This document shows, piece after piece, positions 35,758-47,375 of a stretch of 64,000 nucleotides of DNA; the stretch's first letter is position 1; the number at the start of each line of letters is the position of its first letter. This stretch comes from Deltaproteobacteria bacterium (GTDB taxonomy: Bacteria > Myxococcota_A > UBA9042 > PHBI01 > JACKFB01). Where the stretch lies: positions 310,001 through 374,000 of the forward strand of contig JACKFB010000002.1 in the NCBI GenBank assembly GCA_020632695.1, given 5' to 3'. The translations under genes and the position numbers were made by a program. The notes beneath the pieces are model-generated. The model saw nothing but the letters and a program-made list of their open reading frames with translations, was not told where the DNA came from and did no database searches.

Positions 35758-37037
35758 CACAGGCTCCACGCGGTGATGCCCGCCGGGATGCGCGCGCGGT
35801 CGATGGCCGAGCACACGTCGATGAACACGCCGCCCGGGTTGAGGCGGCCGAAGAGCTCCTCGGCGTCCATCTCACGGTAGGCCCGGTGCGGCACCGCCAG
35901 CAGCAGCGCGTCCAGCTCGGTCAGCTCCGAGAGCGGCCCCAGGGTCACGCCGTACTCGTGCATGGCCAGCTCGGGGTCGCCCAGCGGGTCGTGGAAGCGC
36001 GGCGTGACGCCGAAGGTGGCCAGCTCCTCCATGATGCGCGCGACGCCGGTGTTGCGCAGGTCGGGCACGTCCTCCTTGAACGTGAAGCCCAGCACGCCCA
36101 CCCGCGCCTGCGGCACCTGGAAGCCGCTGGCGATGAGCAGCTTCACCAGCTTCTGCGCGACGAAGGCCCCCATGCCGTCGTTGATCCGGCGCCCGGCCAG
36201 GATGACGTCGGGGTGGTAGCCGGTCGATTCGGCCTTCGCGGTCAGGTAGTAGGGGTCGACGCCGATGCAGTGGCCGCCCACCAGGCCGGGCCGGAAGCCC
36301 AGGAAGTTCCACTTCGTGCGCGCCGCCGCCAGCACGTCCCGGGTCGAGATCCCCAGGCGGTCGAAGATCATGGAGACCTCGTTCATCAGCGCGATGTTGA
36401 GATCGCGCTGGACGTTCTCCAGCACCTTCGCCGACTCGGCCACCCGGATGTCCGGCGCGCGGAACACGCCGGCCTCGACGATGGTCTCGTACAGGCGGGC
36501 CACCCGCTCGAGGGTCGCCGGGTCGTTGGCGCCGACCACCTTCACCACGCGCGCCAGCGTGTGCTCGCGGTCGCCCGGGTTGATGCGCTCGGGCGAGTAC
36601 GCCAGCGTGAAGTCCTCGCCGCGGCGCAGCCCCGAGGACGCCTCGAGGATGGGCCCGCAGATCTCCTCGGTGACGCCGGGATACACCGTGGACTCGTAGA
36701 CGACGACCGCGCCGGGGCTCAGCAGGCGGCCCACGGTCCGGGACGCCGCCTCCAGGGCCGCCAGGTCGGGGTCCCGGTCCTGATCGAGCGGCGTGGGCAC
36801 CGTGACGATGAAGATCGTGGTGCCGCGCAGTGACTCGGGATCGGCGCTCATCACCAGGCGCGTCGCGCGCAGGTCCTCGGCCTCGACCTCGTGGGTGGCG
36901 TCGACGCCCTCGCGGAGCTGCTCCACGCGGCGCTTGTCGATGTCGAAACCCCTGACATCCGGGAGCACGCGCGCGAAGGCCACCGCCAGCGGCAGCCCGA
37001 CGTATCCCAGACCGATGATGCCAACGCTCTCGTTCAT
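35757..37037 (-). CDS. UDP-N-acetylglucosamine/UDP-sugar 6-dehydrogenase (TviB/VipA/WbpA-like)
   Basis: The 426-residue nucleotide-sugar dehydrogenase starts with the ATG at 37037 after GGAGG. It contains IIGLGYVGLPLAVAFA, the VTVPTPLD loop, YSPERINPGDREHTL and the catalytic cysteine in LVGGHCIGVDPYYL. The ERINPGD form with a CGP/GHCIGVDPYYL block is typical of the TviB/VipA group oxidising UDP-GlcNAc to UDP-GlcNAcA in two NAD-dependent steps. It is followed in-operon by the 4-epimerase, the same two-step logic as Vi-antigen GalNAcA synthesis. Exact sugar specificity is inference. Confidence 0.88.
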   Translation of the reverse strand: MNESVGIIGLGYVGLPLAVAFARVLPDVRGFDIDKRRVEQLREGVDATHEVEAEDLRATRLVMSADPESLRGTTIFIVTVPTPLDQDRDPDLAALEAASRTVGRLLSPGAVVVYESTVYPGVTEEICGPILEASSGLRRGEDFTLAYSPERINPGDREHTLARVVKVVGANDPATLERVARLYETIVEAGVFRAPDIRVAESAKVLENVQRDLNIALMNEVSMIFDRLGISTRDVLAAARTKWNFLGFRPGLVGGHCIGVDPYYLTAKAESTGYHPDVILAGRRINDGMGAFVAQKLVKLLIASGFQVPQARVGVLGFTFKEDVPDLRNTGVARIMEELATFGVTPRFHDPLGDPELAMHEYGVTLGPLSELTELDALLLAVPHRAYREMDAEELFGRLNPGGVFIDVCSAIDRARIPAGITAWSL

Positions 37038-37195
37038 GGAGCCTCCGTGGGCGCCTGCGCCCTGCGCGGCCGGGCGCGCGCTCTTGCTCCCCGGCGCGGC
37101 GCGTTCCATGCTGCTCTGCGCGCCCGGCAGCCGCCGACCGTCATGGCACGGGTAGCGGCGGCTTTCAACCGGCATGGCGGGCCGCCAGGGGACCC

Positions 37196-38281
37196 ATGGG
37201 CGCGACGCGCCGCCTCACCGAGCTGCTGCGACACCAGGAGCCCCAGCCCGTCTGGGAGGCGCTGCGCGAGCTCGTCGCCGGGCGCGGCCGGGGCGAGGGC
37301 GTGTCGGACGCCGCCCTGCTGAACGCCGCGTCGCGGGGTCACGTCCTGGCGCTGGTGACCAGCCTGCGCCCGGACCTGGCCGCCGGGGCCGCTCGCGAGC
37401 TGGCCGCCGAGAGCTTCGTGCAGCTCCACATCACCCGCGCCCAGGAGCAGCTCGCCGCCCTGCTCGAGCGCCTGGAGCTGACGCGCCGCCCGGTGCTGCT
37501 CAAGGGCAACGCGACCGCCCACCTCATCTACGACACCCCGGCGCTGCGGGCGACGCTGGACATCGACCTCCTGGTGGCCGAGCGCGACTTCGCCCTGGTG
37601 CTCGCCGCGCTCCGCGAGGGTGGGTGGCAGGACTCGGCGCCGCTGCTCTTCTCCGCGGTCAACGCGGGCGACGCCTACGAGCACCCGGTGGCCAGGGACT
37701 TCGGCCCGGTGCGGGTGGGCTGCGATCTGCACCGGCGCCTGACGCGGGGCATCCGCTTCCGCGTCGACCACGCCGGCATCCTGGCCCGCGCCGTGGAGCT
37801 TCCCGGCGTGCCGCTGCCGCTGTGCCACCCCGAGGACGCGCTGCTGCACACGGCGCTGCATGCCGCCACCTCGCACTTCGCCGTCCCGCTCAAGGCCTGG
37901 GTGGACCTGCTGCGCCTCTGCGCCCACCCCAGCGTGAGGATGGCCCGCGTGGGCGCGCGCGCTCGCGACTGGCGCGTCTCGGGCGCGCTGTGGGCGTGCC
38001 TGCGGGTCATCTCCCGCTGGTTCGACGCGCCGCTCGACCCGGCGGTGATGCAGGCGCTGCGGCCCGACGAGCCCACCGCCCGCGCGCTCGACTGGCTGCT
38101 GGCCGGCCGGGGCGCCACCCCCCTGCGCCACGGTCTGCAGCTGCGCGAGGCCCAGCTCCTCGCCGGCCCCCTGGTCGCCGACGGCCTGATACCGCGCGCC
38201 GCCTGGTTCGGCGAGACCCTCCAGCTCTTCATCCGCAGCCGCCTGGCCCGCCGCAGCCGCAGCTTCCCCGATCCCGACTGA
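37196..38281 (+). CDS. NTP_transf_5-like nucleotidyltransferase-fold protein
   Basis: The 361-residue protein is divergent from the UDP-sugar dehydrogenase. The core VLLKGNATAHLIYDTPALR then TLDIDLLV is the LKG...R...DIDLLV signature of the uncharacterised nucleotidyltransferase family PF14907, frequent beside polysaccharide genes. The two metal-binding aspartates are in DIDLLV. Later HPEDALLHTALHAA is a conserved helical His motif. The catalytic reaction is unknown. ATG at 37196 is the best start. No strong ribosome site was seen. Confidence 0.75.
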   Translation: MGATRRLTELLRHQEPQPVWEALRELVAGRGRGEGVSDAALLNAASRGHVLALVTSLRPDLAAGAARELAAESFVQLHITRAQEQLAALLERLELTRRPVLLKGNATAHLIYDTPALRATLDIDLLVAERDFALVLAALREGGWQDSAPLLFSAVNAGDAYEHPVARDFGPVRVGCDLHRRLTRGIRFRVDHAGILARAVELPGVPLPLCHPEDALLHTALHAATSHFAVPLKAWVDLLRLCAHPSVRMARVGARARDWRVSGALWACLRVISRWFDAPLDPAVMQALRPDEPTARALDWLLAGRGATPLRHGLQLREAQLLAGPLVADGLIPRAAWFGETLQLFIRSRLARRSRSFPDPD

Positions 38282-38331
38282 ACGCGGCCCCCGCGCGGTC
38301 CAGCGCGACCGGTCCAGCGCGCTCGGTTCGA

Positions 38332-38373
38332 CCCGATCCGTTCAGCCCGATCCGTTCAGCCCGATCAGTTCAG
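38332..38373. repeat. Three tandem 14-base repeats
   Basis: CCCGATCCGTTCAG occurs at 38332-38345 and 38346-38359, and a variant CCCGATCAGTTCAG at 38360-38373 that includes the stop codon of the gpV gene. They sit in the short convergent gap between the nucleotidyltransferase and the gpV-like gene. Less regular CAGCGCG repeats precede them. The function is unknown. Confidence 0.8.
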
Positions 38374-39189
38374 ATCGATCTTCGCGCCCTTGACGGTGAT
38401 GTTGCTGGCAGCCTTGACATCCATGGTGGAGCCGGCCTTCTGCGCCCACGTCGTCCCCGACTCCAGGCCCACCGTCTTCGAAGCCTTCATCTTGATGTCC
38501 TTGGCCTCGATGTTCAGCGTGCCCTTCTTGCAGAGGATGTCGATGTCGCCGTTCTTCGTCTCGAGGATGATCTTCTTGTTCTTCTCGTCGAGGTACAGGT
38601 ACTCGTCGCCCTTCGAGTCGTAGACGGCGATGCCCTCCTTGCCGTCCTTGTCGTTGAGGACGATGGTGTGGCCGCGCGCGGTCTTGAGGACGATCTTCTC
38701 GTCCTTCTGGTCCGCGGCGTCGTCGAAGAGCAGCATGTGCCCGGAGCGCGAGTAGAAGAAGCGCGCGCGGTTGTTGGCGCCCTTGTCCGCCGTGTCCACG
38801 CAGGCGTCGCCGATCCCCAGGTCGACCCCCAGCGGGTCGGTGGTGGCCGCCGGCGCCTTGCCTGCCACGGGCGGCAGGTCCTTGCCGTTCCACAGCGATC
38901 CGACCACGACCGGGAAGCGGACGTCGCCGTGCTCGAACATCACGAGCACCTCGTCCTCGACCTCCGGCAGCAGGTACATGCCTCGCCCCGGACCCGCCAT
39001 CGGCGTGCTGATGCGGGCCCAGCTGCTGAAGAAGTCCTCGTCGTCGTTCGACCCGGGATCCGTCGAGCGGATCCACGGGAACTTCACCTTGACGCGGTAC
39101 TCGCCATCGGGGTGATTGTTGTCCGACACGATGCCGACGACGACGCCGTAGATACGACGGCCTGCGCTTCCTGCCCCGCCCATGACCAT
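38365..39189 (-). CDS. Standalone gpV/VgrG-like spike protein (phage baseplate assembly protein V)
   Basis: The 274-residue protein has an N-terminal OB-fold segment IYGVVVGIVSDNNHPDGEYR then VKVKFPWI, the gp5/gpV OB signature (GxVxxxxDPxxxGRVKVxfPw). ARISTPMAGPGRGMYLLPEVEDEVLV follows as in baseplate V proteins. From about residue 125 to the end it alternates short beta repeats rich in Lys, Asp and Thr (VLKTARGHTIVLNDKDG), as in the triple beta-helix needle. No other contractile-injection, phage-tail or T6SS gene is nearby. Its GC is lower than its neighbours, partly because of Lys/Asp/Ile content. Starts at 39189 or 39183 are possible. Confidence 0.82.
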   Translation of the reverse strand: MVMGGAGSAGRRIYGVVVGIVSDNNHPDGEYRVKVKFPWIRSTDPGSNDDEDFFSSWARISTPMAGPGRGMYLLPEVEDEVLVMFEHGDVRFPVVVGSLWNGKDLPPVAGKAPAATTDPLGVDLGIGDACVDTADKGANNRARFFYSRSGHMLLFDDAADQKDEKIVLKTARGHTIVLNDKDGKEGIAVYDSKGDEYLYLDEKNKKIILETKNGDIDILCKKGTLNIEAKDIKMKASKTVGLESGTTWAQKAGSTMDVKAASNITVKGAKIDLN

Positions 39190-39360
39190 GTCGAGCACTC
39201 CCCGATCAGTCTGGGACCGAATCCTAGCGCTGCCCACCGAGACACTGCCGAGCCTAGCCGAACTCGCCACCAGCCGCAACGTCGGCAAGGGATCGGATGT
39301 TGGCGCTCGGACGGACTTGGACTACAGAGGGCGCTGTCCCGTGTCCGGAGGATGCCCACG

Positions 39361-40542
39361 ATGAGCCGCGCGCGTGTTGCCTTCGCCCTCGCCCTGTCGC
39401 TGACCGCCGCCACCCCGGCGCGCGCCGCCGATCCGCTGGCGCCGCTGTTCCGGGCGCTCCAGGGGCTCGAGAGCGGCGAAGACGCCCGCGTGGTGCGCAT
39501 CGCCTGGTGGGGGGACTCGGCCATCATCGCCGACGGCTACACCGGCGAGGTGCGGGCCCGCCTGCAGCAGCGTTTCGGAGACGGCGGCCCCGGCTTCATC
39601 CTGGCGGCGCCGGCCTTCGACGGCTACCTGCGCCGCGGCGTCCCGATGAAGCGCCAGGGCTGGGAGGTCTCGAACGTCCTGATGGGCAACCGCTCCGACG
39701 GCCGCTACGGCTACGGCGGCGTGCTCTCGACGAGCTGGGGCGGCGCCACCACGACCTTCTCGGCGGCCGACCAGCCCTTCGAGGCGGTCCAGGTCTTCTA
39801 CCGCGGCGGACCCAAGGCGGGCGCGCTGCAGCTCTTCGTCGACGGCGACCCGAAGCCGGCCTTCGAGCTGGCCGCCGGCAGCGACGCCGACAACGGCGAC
39901 GCGGTGTGGTCGCCGGAGCTGGGCTCGGCGCGGCAGGTGAAGCTGCGTGCGGCCGGCGGCGGGCTGGCGCAGGTCTACGGGGTCGCCCTCGAGCGCAAGG
40001 GGCCCGGCGTCACCCTGGACGCCATCGGCATCCTGGGTCTGCGGGCGCGGCGCTGGCAGAACGCCGACGAGGAGCACCTGGCCGGGCAGGTGCGCGCGCG
40101 GCGCCCCGACCTGCTGGTGCTCAACTTCGGCGGCAACGAGCGCGTCGATCCCGGGCTCTCGGCCGAGGTGCACGCCGGCGAGATCGCCGACACGGTGCGG
40201 CGCCTGCGCAAGGGCGCGCCCGACGCGGCGTGCCTCATCGTGGGGCCGATCGTACAGGGGGACTCCGAGGGCAGGCTGGACCCGGCGCTGAAGAAGATCT
40301 ACGCCGGTCAGCGCAGCGCCGCCGAGCGCGAGGGCTGCGCCTTCCTCGACACCCTGGAGGTCATGGGCGGCGACCAGGCCATGGCCCGCGCGCGCAAGGC
40401 GCGGCTCATCGGCGCCGACCTGGCCCACCTGACGCCCAAGGGCCACGCGGCGGTGGGCGCGCTGATGACCGACTGGCTGCTGGCGCGCTACGACGCGTGG
40501 CGCTCGGCGACCACCGCGGCGAGCGAGCCGGCCGCGCCCTGA
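39361..40542 (+). CDS. Secreted SGNH/GDSL-type hydrolase
   Basis: The 393-residue protein has a clear signal peptide (MSRARVAFALALSLTAATPA, cleavage after ARA). SGNH blocks are visible: IAWWGDSAIIADGYTGEVR (GDS nucleophile serine near residue 52), FGGNERVD (GxN), and the C-terminal LAHLTPKGHAAVG (Asp/His). Start at 39361 is preferred because GGAGG lies nine bases upstream. An in-frame ATG at 39352 would abut the ribosome site. This group often acts as esterase or acetyltransferase on cell-wall or surface polysaccharides. The exact substrate is unknown. Confidence 0.83.
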   Translation: MSRARVAFALALSLTAATPARAADPLAPLFRALQGLESGEDARVVRIAWWGDSAIIADGYTGEVRARLQQRFGDGGPGFILAAPAFDGYLRRGVPMKRQGWEVSNVLMGNRSDGRYGYGGVLSTSWGGATTTFSAADQPFEAVQVFYRGGPKAGALQLFVDGDPKPAFELAAGSDADNGDAVWSPELGSARQVKLRAAGGGLAQVYGVALERKGPGVTLDAIGILGLRARRWQNADEEHLAGQVRARRPDLLVLNFGGNERVDPGLSAEVHAGEIADTVRRLRKGAPDAACLIVGPIVQGDSEGRLDPALKKIYAGQRSAAEREGCAFLDTLEVMGGDQAMARARKARLIGADLAHLTPKGHAAVGALMTDWLLARYDAWRSATTAASEPAAP

Positions 40543-40549
40543 ACCCTGG

Positions 40550-41616
<1,067 letters not shown>

Positions 41617-41620
<4 letters not shown>

Positions 41621-42693
41621 CGGGCCACCTCCAGGTGGCGGCCCGTGGCGACCAGCTCGCGCACCTCGTCGGTGGCGAAGCACGCCACGCGGTGGTCGGG
41701 GCTGACCTCGACCTGCGGCGGCATGGTGGTGCGGCACTCGGCGCGCACGAACTCGCAGCGCGGCGCGAAGGGGCAGCCGGGCGGGCGGTTGTTCAGGTCG
41801 GGCGGGCGCCCGGGGATCGAGTAGAGGGCGCCGGTGCCGGCCTGGTCCAGGCGCGGCAGCGAGCGCAACAGCCCCAAGGTGTACGGGTGGCTGGGCAAGG
41901 CGAAGAGGTCGTCGGCGGTGGCCGACTCCATGACCTTGCCCGAGTACATGACGATGACCCGGTCGCTCATGCCGGCGACGACGCCCAGGTCGTGGGTGAT
42001 GAGGGTGATGGCCATCTCGAACTGGCGCTGCAGGTCGCCCAGGAGGTCGAGGATCTGCGCCTGGATGGTCACGTCCAGCGCCGTGGTCGGCTCGTCGGCG
42101 ATGAGCAGCTCGGGCGTGTTGAGCAGCATCATCGCGATCATCACCCGCTGGCGCATGCCGCCGGAGAACTGGTGCGGGTAGTGGTCGTAGCGGCGCTCGG
42201 CGTCGGGGATGCCGACCCGCGCAAGCATCTCGATGACCCGCGCCTTGGCCTCGCTGCCGGTGATGCCCTGGTGGATGGCCAGCACCTCGGCGAGCTGCTT
42301 GCTGATGCGCAAGAACGGGTTGAGGCTGGACATGGGGTCCTGGAAGATCATCGAGATCTTGTGACCCCGGATCTTCCGCATCGCCTCCGGGCTCAGCTCC
42401 AGCAGGTCCTGGCCGTGGAAGAGGATCTTGCCCCGCGGGATGCGCGCCGGCGGGATGGGCAGGAGCCGCATCACGGCCAGGTTGGTCACCGACTTGCCCG
42501 AGCCCGACTCGCCCACGATGCCGAGCGTCTCGCCGCGGCGCAGATCGTAGGAGAGCCCGTCGATGGCGGTGAGCCAGCCGTCCTCGGTGCGGAACTGCAC
42601 CTCCAGGTCGCGCACCGAGAGCACGACCGGCGCCTCTGCCAGGGCGGCGGCGCGGTCGGGTGCGGCGGGCTTGGGGGTGGCGGCGTCGGTCAT
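41617..42693 (-). CDS. oppD: Oligopeptide ABC transporter ATPase OppD
   Basis: The 358-residue ATPase has Walker A GESGSGKSVTNLAVMRLL, the IFQDPMSSLNPF Q-loop, the signature FSGGMRQRVMIAM, Walker B LLIADEPTTALD and LITHDLGVVAGMSD. The C-terminal cysteine motif GCPFAPRCEFV is conserved in OppD. It begins two bases after the oppC stop, and its end overlaps oppF. Confidence 0.94.
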
Positions 42694-42695
42694 CG

Positions 42696-44212
42696 TCAGT
42701 GCTTCTGCATCTGCGGGTCCAGGGCGTCGCGGATGCCGTCGCCCAGGAAGTTCATGGCGAAGAGGGTCAGGGCCAGCGCCCCGCCCGGCCACAGGATGAG
42801 CCAGGTGTAGTCCTGGAACTTGGTGGCGCCCTCGGTGATCATGTTGCCCCAGGAGGGATCGGGGGGCTGCACGCCGAGGCCCAGGAAGCTCAGGAAGGCC
42901 TCGAGCAGGATGACGCCCGGCACCAGCAGCGTCGAGTAGACGATGACCGGCCCCACCGTGTTGCGGATGAGGTGGCGGAAGATGATGGCGATGCGGGAGA
43001 CGCCGATGGCGCGGGCCGCCTCGATGAACTCGCGGTTCTTGAGGCTGATGACCTGGCCGCGGATGACGCGCGCCATGCTGAGCCACTGGACGGCGCCGAG
43101 CGCGATGAAGAGGTTCACCGTCGAGCGGCCGACGACGACGATGAGCAGGATGACGATGAACATGAAGGGCAGGCCGTAGAGCACATCGACGATGCGCATC
43201 ATGATGTTGTCGACCCGGCCGCCGAAGAAGCCCGCCACGGCACCCCAGGTGACGCCGATGAGCAGCGAGACCATGGTGGCCAGGAGCCCGATGAGCATCG
43301 AGATGCGCGCGCCGTAGAAGAGCCGCGTCAGCACGTCGCGGCCCTTGCCGTCGGTGCCGGCGCGGAACACGCGCAAGACCGGCGCCCCCGGGTACTCGGC
43401 GCGGGTGAGCCGGAAGTCGTGGTCGGCGTCGTAGTGGCGCATCAGGTGGCGCTTGTCGATGCGCATGTAGCGGGTGCGCTCGGTGACCTCCCAGCCGCTG
43501 ATGACGTGGTCGCCGTTGACGTCCAGCGCCCGGAAGGCGTCGGGGCCGGCCAGCCCGCGTGAGCGCAGCTCGGCGGGCAGGTCCTGGTCGCTGTGGGGGA
43601 ACTCCTTCCAGGTGATGAAGCCGTCGGGCTGGTGGCCGCCGGCCGTCGGCTCGGCGTCGCCCGACGCGATGTCGTACTCGTCGAAGAGGAAGTCGAAGTG
43701 CCGGGTCAGGCGGCTCAGCTCGTCGAGCTCGGGGCACGCGAGCTGCCCGATGGAGTAGGCGATGAGCGCCTTGACCGGGAGCTCCTGGTCCAGGGTGTCG
43801 ATGCGCGAGAGCACCTGGGTGTGCAGCGTCGGGGCGTGGATGCGCAGCCAGCCGAGGCCCGGCAGGGCGAGCTGGTTCTGGGGCACCGGCTGGCAGGCGA
43901 TGACCCCGTCGCCGTCGAGGTCGATGGCGTCGAAGGACGATGCGTCGCCGTCGTAGGTAGGGTGGTCGCTGCTGACGTCGGCCACGCCGGGCGGGTTGAA
44001 GGCCAGGCGCGTGTGCTGCTCGTCGAGCGAGAAGTGGGTGACGTAGGCGGAGATGAGCGGCGAGCAGAAGCCGGCGATGGCGGTCAGCACCACGAAGACC
44101 AGGCTGATGACCGCGATGCGGTTGCGGCGCAGACGCTTCCAGGCGTCGGCCATCAGGCTGTGGCCCTTGACGGCCTCGGTGGCCGGGCCGGAGGTGGCGG
44201 CGGGCTTGGCCA

Positions 44213-44213
<1 letters not shown>
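42696..44213 (-). CDS. oppC: Oligopeptide permease OppC with EF-hand-like periplasmic insertion
   Basis: The 505-residue permease is about 200 residues longer than usual. Helix 1 is about 33-50, and the conserved GTDGKGRDVLTRLFYGAR begins only near residue 287. The EAA loop with EFIEAARAIGVSRIAIIFRH is normal. The inserted periplasmic stretch (about 55-280) has four EF-hand-like loops: DLDGDGVIACQP (98-109), a partial one ending DGFITWKE (197-204), DVNGDHVISGWE (231-242) and DADHDFRLTRAE (262-273). The last two have acidic ligands at positions 1, 3, 5 and 12. Calcium binding by the transporter is inferred. The gene is adjacent to oppB, overlapping by one base. Confidence 0.9.
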
Positions 44214-45358
<1,145 letters not shown>

Positions 45359-45361
45359 CGA

Positions 45362-47260
45362 TCAGCGCTCCATTCGCAGGTCTTTGATCAAGTGATGGTC
45401 CTGGTACTGCGACTGGAAGCCGCGCACGAAGGGCCGCAGCAGGGCCGAGCGCGTGTAGTAGTAGAAGGGCGTGATGGGCGCGTCCTGGTTCAACGCCATC
45501 TCGGCCGCGCACATCAGCACGTTGCGCTTGCGGCGGTCGGTCTCGCGCCCGATGCGCACCAGCAGGTCGTCGTAGGCCGGGTTCTTGTACGACGAGTAGT
45601 TGTTCTCGCTGTCGGAGTCGAACACCCGCAAGAAGGTGGTCGGGTCAGGGTAGTCGGCGCACCACGAGGTCCGCGCGATCTGGAAGTCCCCCGACGACAC
45701 CAGCTTCAGCAGCGACTTCCACTCCATGTTGTTCACCGCCACGTCGATGCCCAGGTTCTCCTTCAGGTTGCGCTGGACGAACTCGGCGATGAGGCGGTGG
45801 CTCTCGAAGGTGTTGTAGACGATCTCGACCTTGGGCAGGCCGACGCCGCCCGGGTAGCCCGCCTCGGCCAGCAGCTCCTTGGCGCGCTGCGGGTCGAACC
45901 CGTCGCCCTTGGGCGAGACGTAGCCCAGCATGTCCTTGAACATGTCGGGCACCAGGTTGGGCGCCGGGACCTGGAAGCCGGCCAGGATGTGCCGGGTCAT
46001 CCGCTCCTTGTCGATGGCCATGTTCATGGCGCGGCGCACCAGCGGGTCGTCGAAGGGGGGCCGGTCGGTGCGGATGACGTAGTAGTAGGTGCACATCTGC
46101 ATGTCGATGCGCAGATCCGAGCGGCCATCGGTGATCCAGTCGCGCACCTTGTCGGCGGGCAGCGGCTTGATCCAGTGCGCCTTGCCGCTCTCGTACAGGC
46201 GCACGTTCATCGACTCGTCCTCGGTGAAGATGATCTCCGTGCGCGGGATGGCCACGTTGGCGGCGTCCCAGTAGCGCGGGTTCTTCTCCAGGATCATCCG
46301 GTCGCGCGGCTTCCACTCCACCGCCTTGTAGGCGCCGTTGACCACGATGTGCTCGGGCCGCACCCACTGCTTGTCGTACTTCTCGACCACATGCCGCGGC
46401 ACCGGCGCGTAGGCGATGTAGGTCACCAGATCCGGGAAGAAGGGCGTGGGGTTCTCCAGCGTGACCGCGAGCGTCAGCGGGTCCACCACGCGGATGCCCA
46501 CGCTGTCGGGGTCCTTGTTGCGCCCGGCGTTGAAGGCCTGCGCGCCGTCGATGTACCAGAGCTGCTGGGCGTTCTTGCTGCCGATCTCCGGCGTCAACCC
46601 GCGCAGCCACGACCAGCGGAAGTCCTCGGCGGTCAGCGGCGTGCCGTCGCTCCACGTCAGCCCGGGCCGCAGGTGGAAGGTGTAGGTGCGCCCGTCCTCG
46701 CTGAGATCGAAGCTGCTGGCCGCGCCCGGCACCGGAGGCGCGTTGCCCGGCGCCGTGTTGAGCAGCGGCTCGAACATCTGGCTGGCGATGGCGGTGCCGG
46801 CCGACTCGGAGATGAGGTTGGGGTCCATGAACTCGGCGTTGCCCTCGACCCAGACAAAGGTGCCGTCCGCGGGGACGGGGCCGCGGTCGGGCGCCGGCCC
46901 CTTGCCCTGGTAGACCACCCCGTAGCCGGCCGTGCGCCCCGCCGCCGCCACCTCGGTCGCCGCCGGCTCCAGCTTCTCGCACTCGGCCTCGAAGCCGGCG
47001 ATGTCCTCGGCCGACACGAAGCCCTTGGCGCCGTGCTCGCGCTGGGCGCCCTCCTCCTGCCCCGGCGCGCTCGCCTCCTCGGGCAGGGCCGCCAGCGCCA
47101 GCGTCCCGCGCTGGTCCTCGGGCACCTTCACCAGCGGCACCACCGGGCCGGTCGCCGCGTCCCCGCAGCCGCCGCCGAGGCTCGCCGCGAGCGCGACGAG
47201 GACCGCGACCCTCAGCCGGGGGTCGGCCCGACGTTCGGCGGGGTGCGCAGCGCTCAGCAT
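45362..47260 (-). CDS. oppA: Oligopeptide-binding lipoprotein OppA
   Basis: The 632-residue substrate-binding protein has a signal peptide with a lipobox (ASLGGGCGD), so it is a lipoprotein. The SBP_bac_5 fold is recognised from DPNLISESAGTAIASQMFEP, TYTFHLRPGLTWSDGTPLTAEDF, and NPRYWDAANV. An unusual Glu/Ala/Pro-rich N-terminal stretch of about 100 residues precedes the fold. It captures peptides and delivers them to OppBC. It is the first gene of the minus-strand opp operon, 3 bases before oppB. The 5' region faces another gene on the plus strand. Confidence 0.93.
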   Translation of the reverse strand: MLSAAHPAERRADPRLRVAVLVALAASLGGGCGDAATGPVVPLVKVPEDQRGTLALAALPEEASAPGQEEGAQREHGAKGFVSAEDIAGFEAECEKLEPAATEVAAAGRTAGYGVVYQGKGPAPDRGPVPADGTFVWVEGNAEFMDPNLISESAGTAIASQMFEPLLNTAPGNAPPVPGAASSFDLSEDGRTYTFHLRPGLTWSDGTPLTAEDFRWSWLRGLTPEIGSKNAQQLWYIDGAQAFNAGRNKDPDSVGIRVVDPLTLAVTLENPTPFFPDLVTYIAYAPVPRHVVEKYDKQWVRPEHIVVNGAYKAVEWKPRDRMILEKNPRYWDAANVAIPRTEIIFTEDESMNVRLYESGKAHWIKPLPADKVRDWITDGRSDLRIDMQMCTYYYVIRTDRPPFDDPLVRRAMNMAIDKERMTRHILAGFQVPAPNLVPDMFKDMLGYVSPKGDGFDPQRAKELLAEAGYPGGVGLPKVEIVYNTFESHRLIAEFVQRNLKENLGIDVAVNNMEWKSLLKLVSSGDFQIARTSWCADYPDPTTFLRVFDSDSENNYSSYKNPAYDDLLVRIGRETDRRKRNVLMCAAEMALNQDAPITPFYYYTRSALLRPFVRGFQSQYQDHHLIKDLRMER

Positions 47261-47345
47261 GGCCCACGGGACTAGCCGCGCCCGCCGGGGCTGTCAAGCG
47301 CACACCCGCGCGCCGGAGCCCCCGGCGCGAACCCCCTCGCGGCTC

Positions 47346-47374
47346 TTGACCGCCTCCGCCCACGGGCATAGCTT
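47346..47374 (+). promoter_or_regulatory. Candidate promoter with very short or no leader
   Basis: TTGACC at 47346-47351 and TAGCTT at 47369-47374 are separated by 17 bases. The next gene's GTG at 47376 lies directly after the -10 box. Transcription would start near or just after this GTG, so translation may use the second GTG at 47382, and the message may be nearly leaderless. A consensus match only. Confidence 0.35.
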
Positions 47375-47375
47375 C

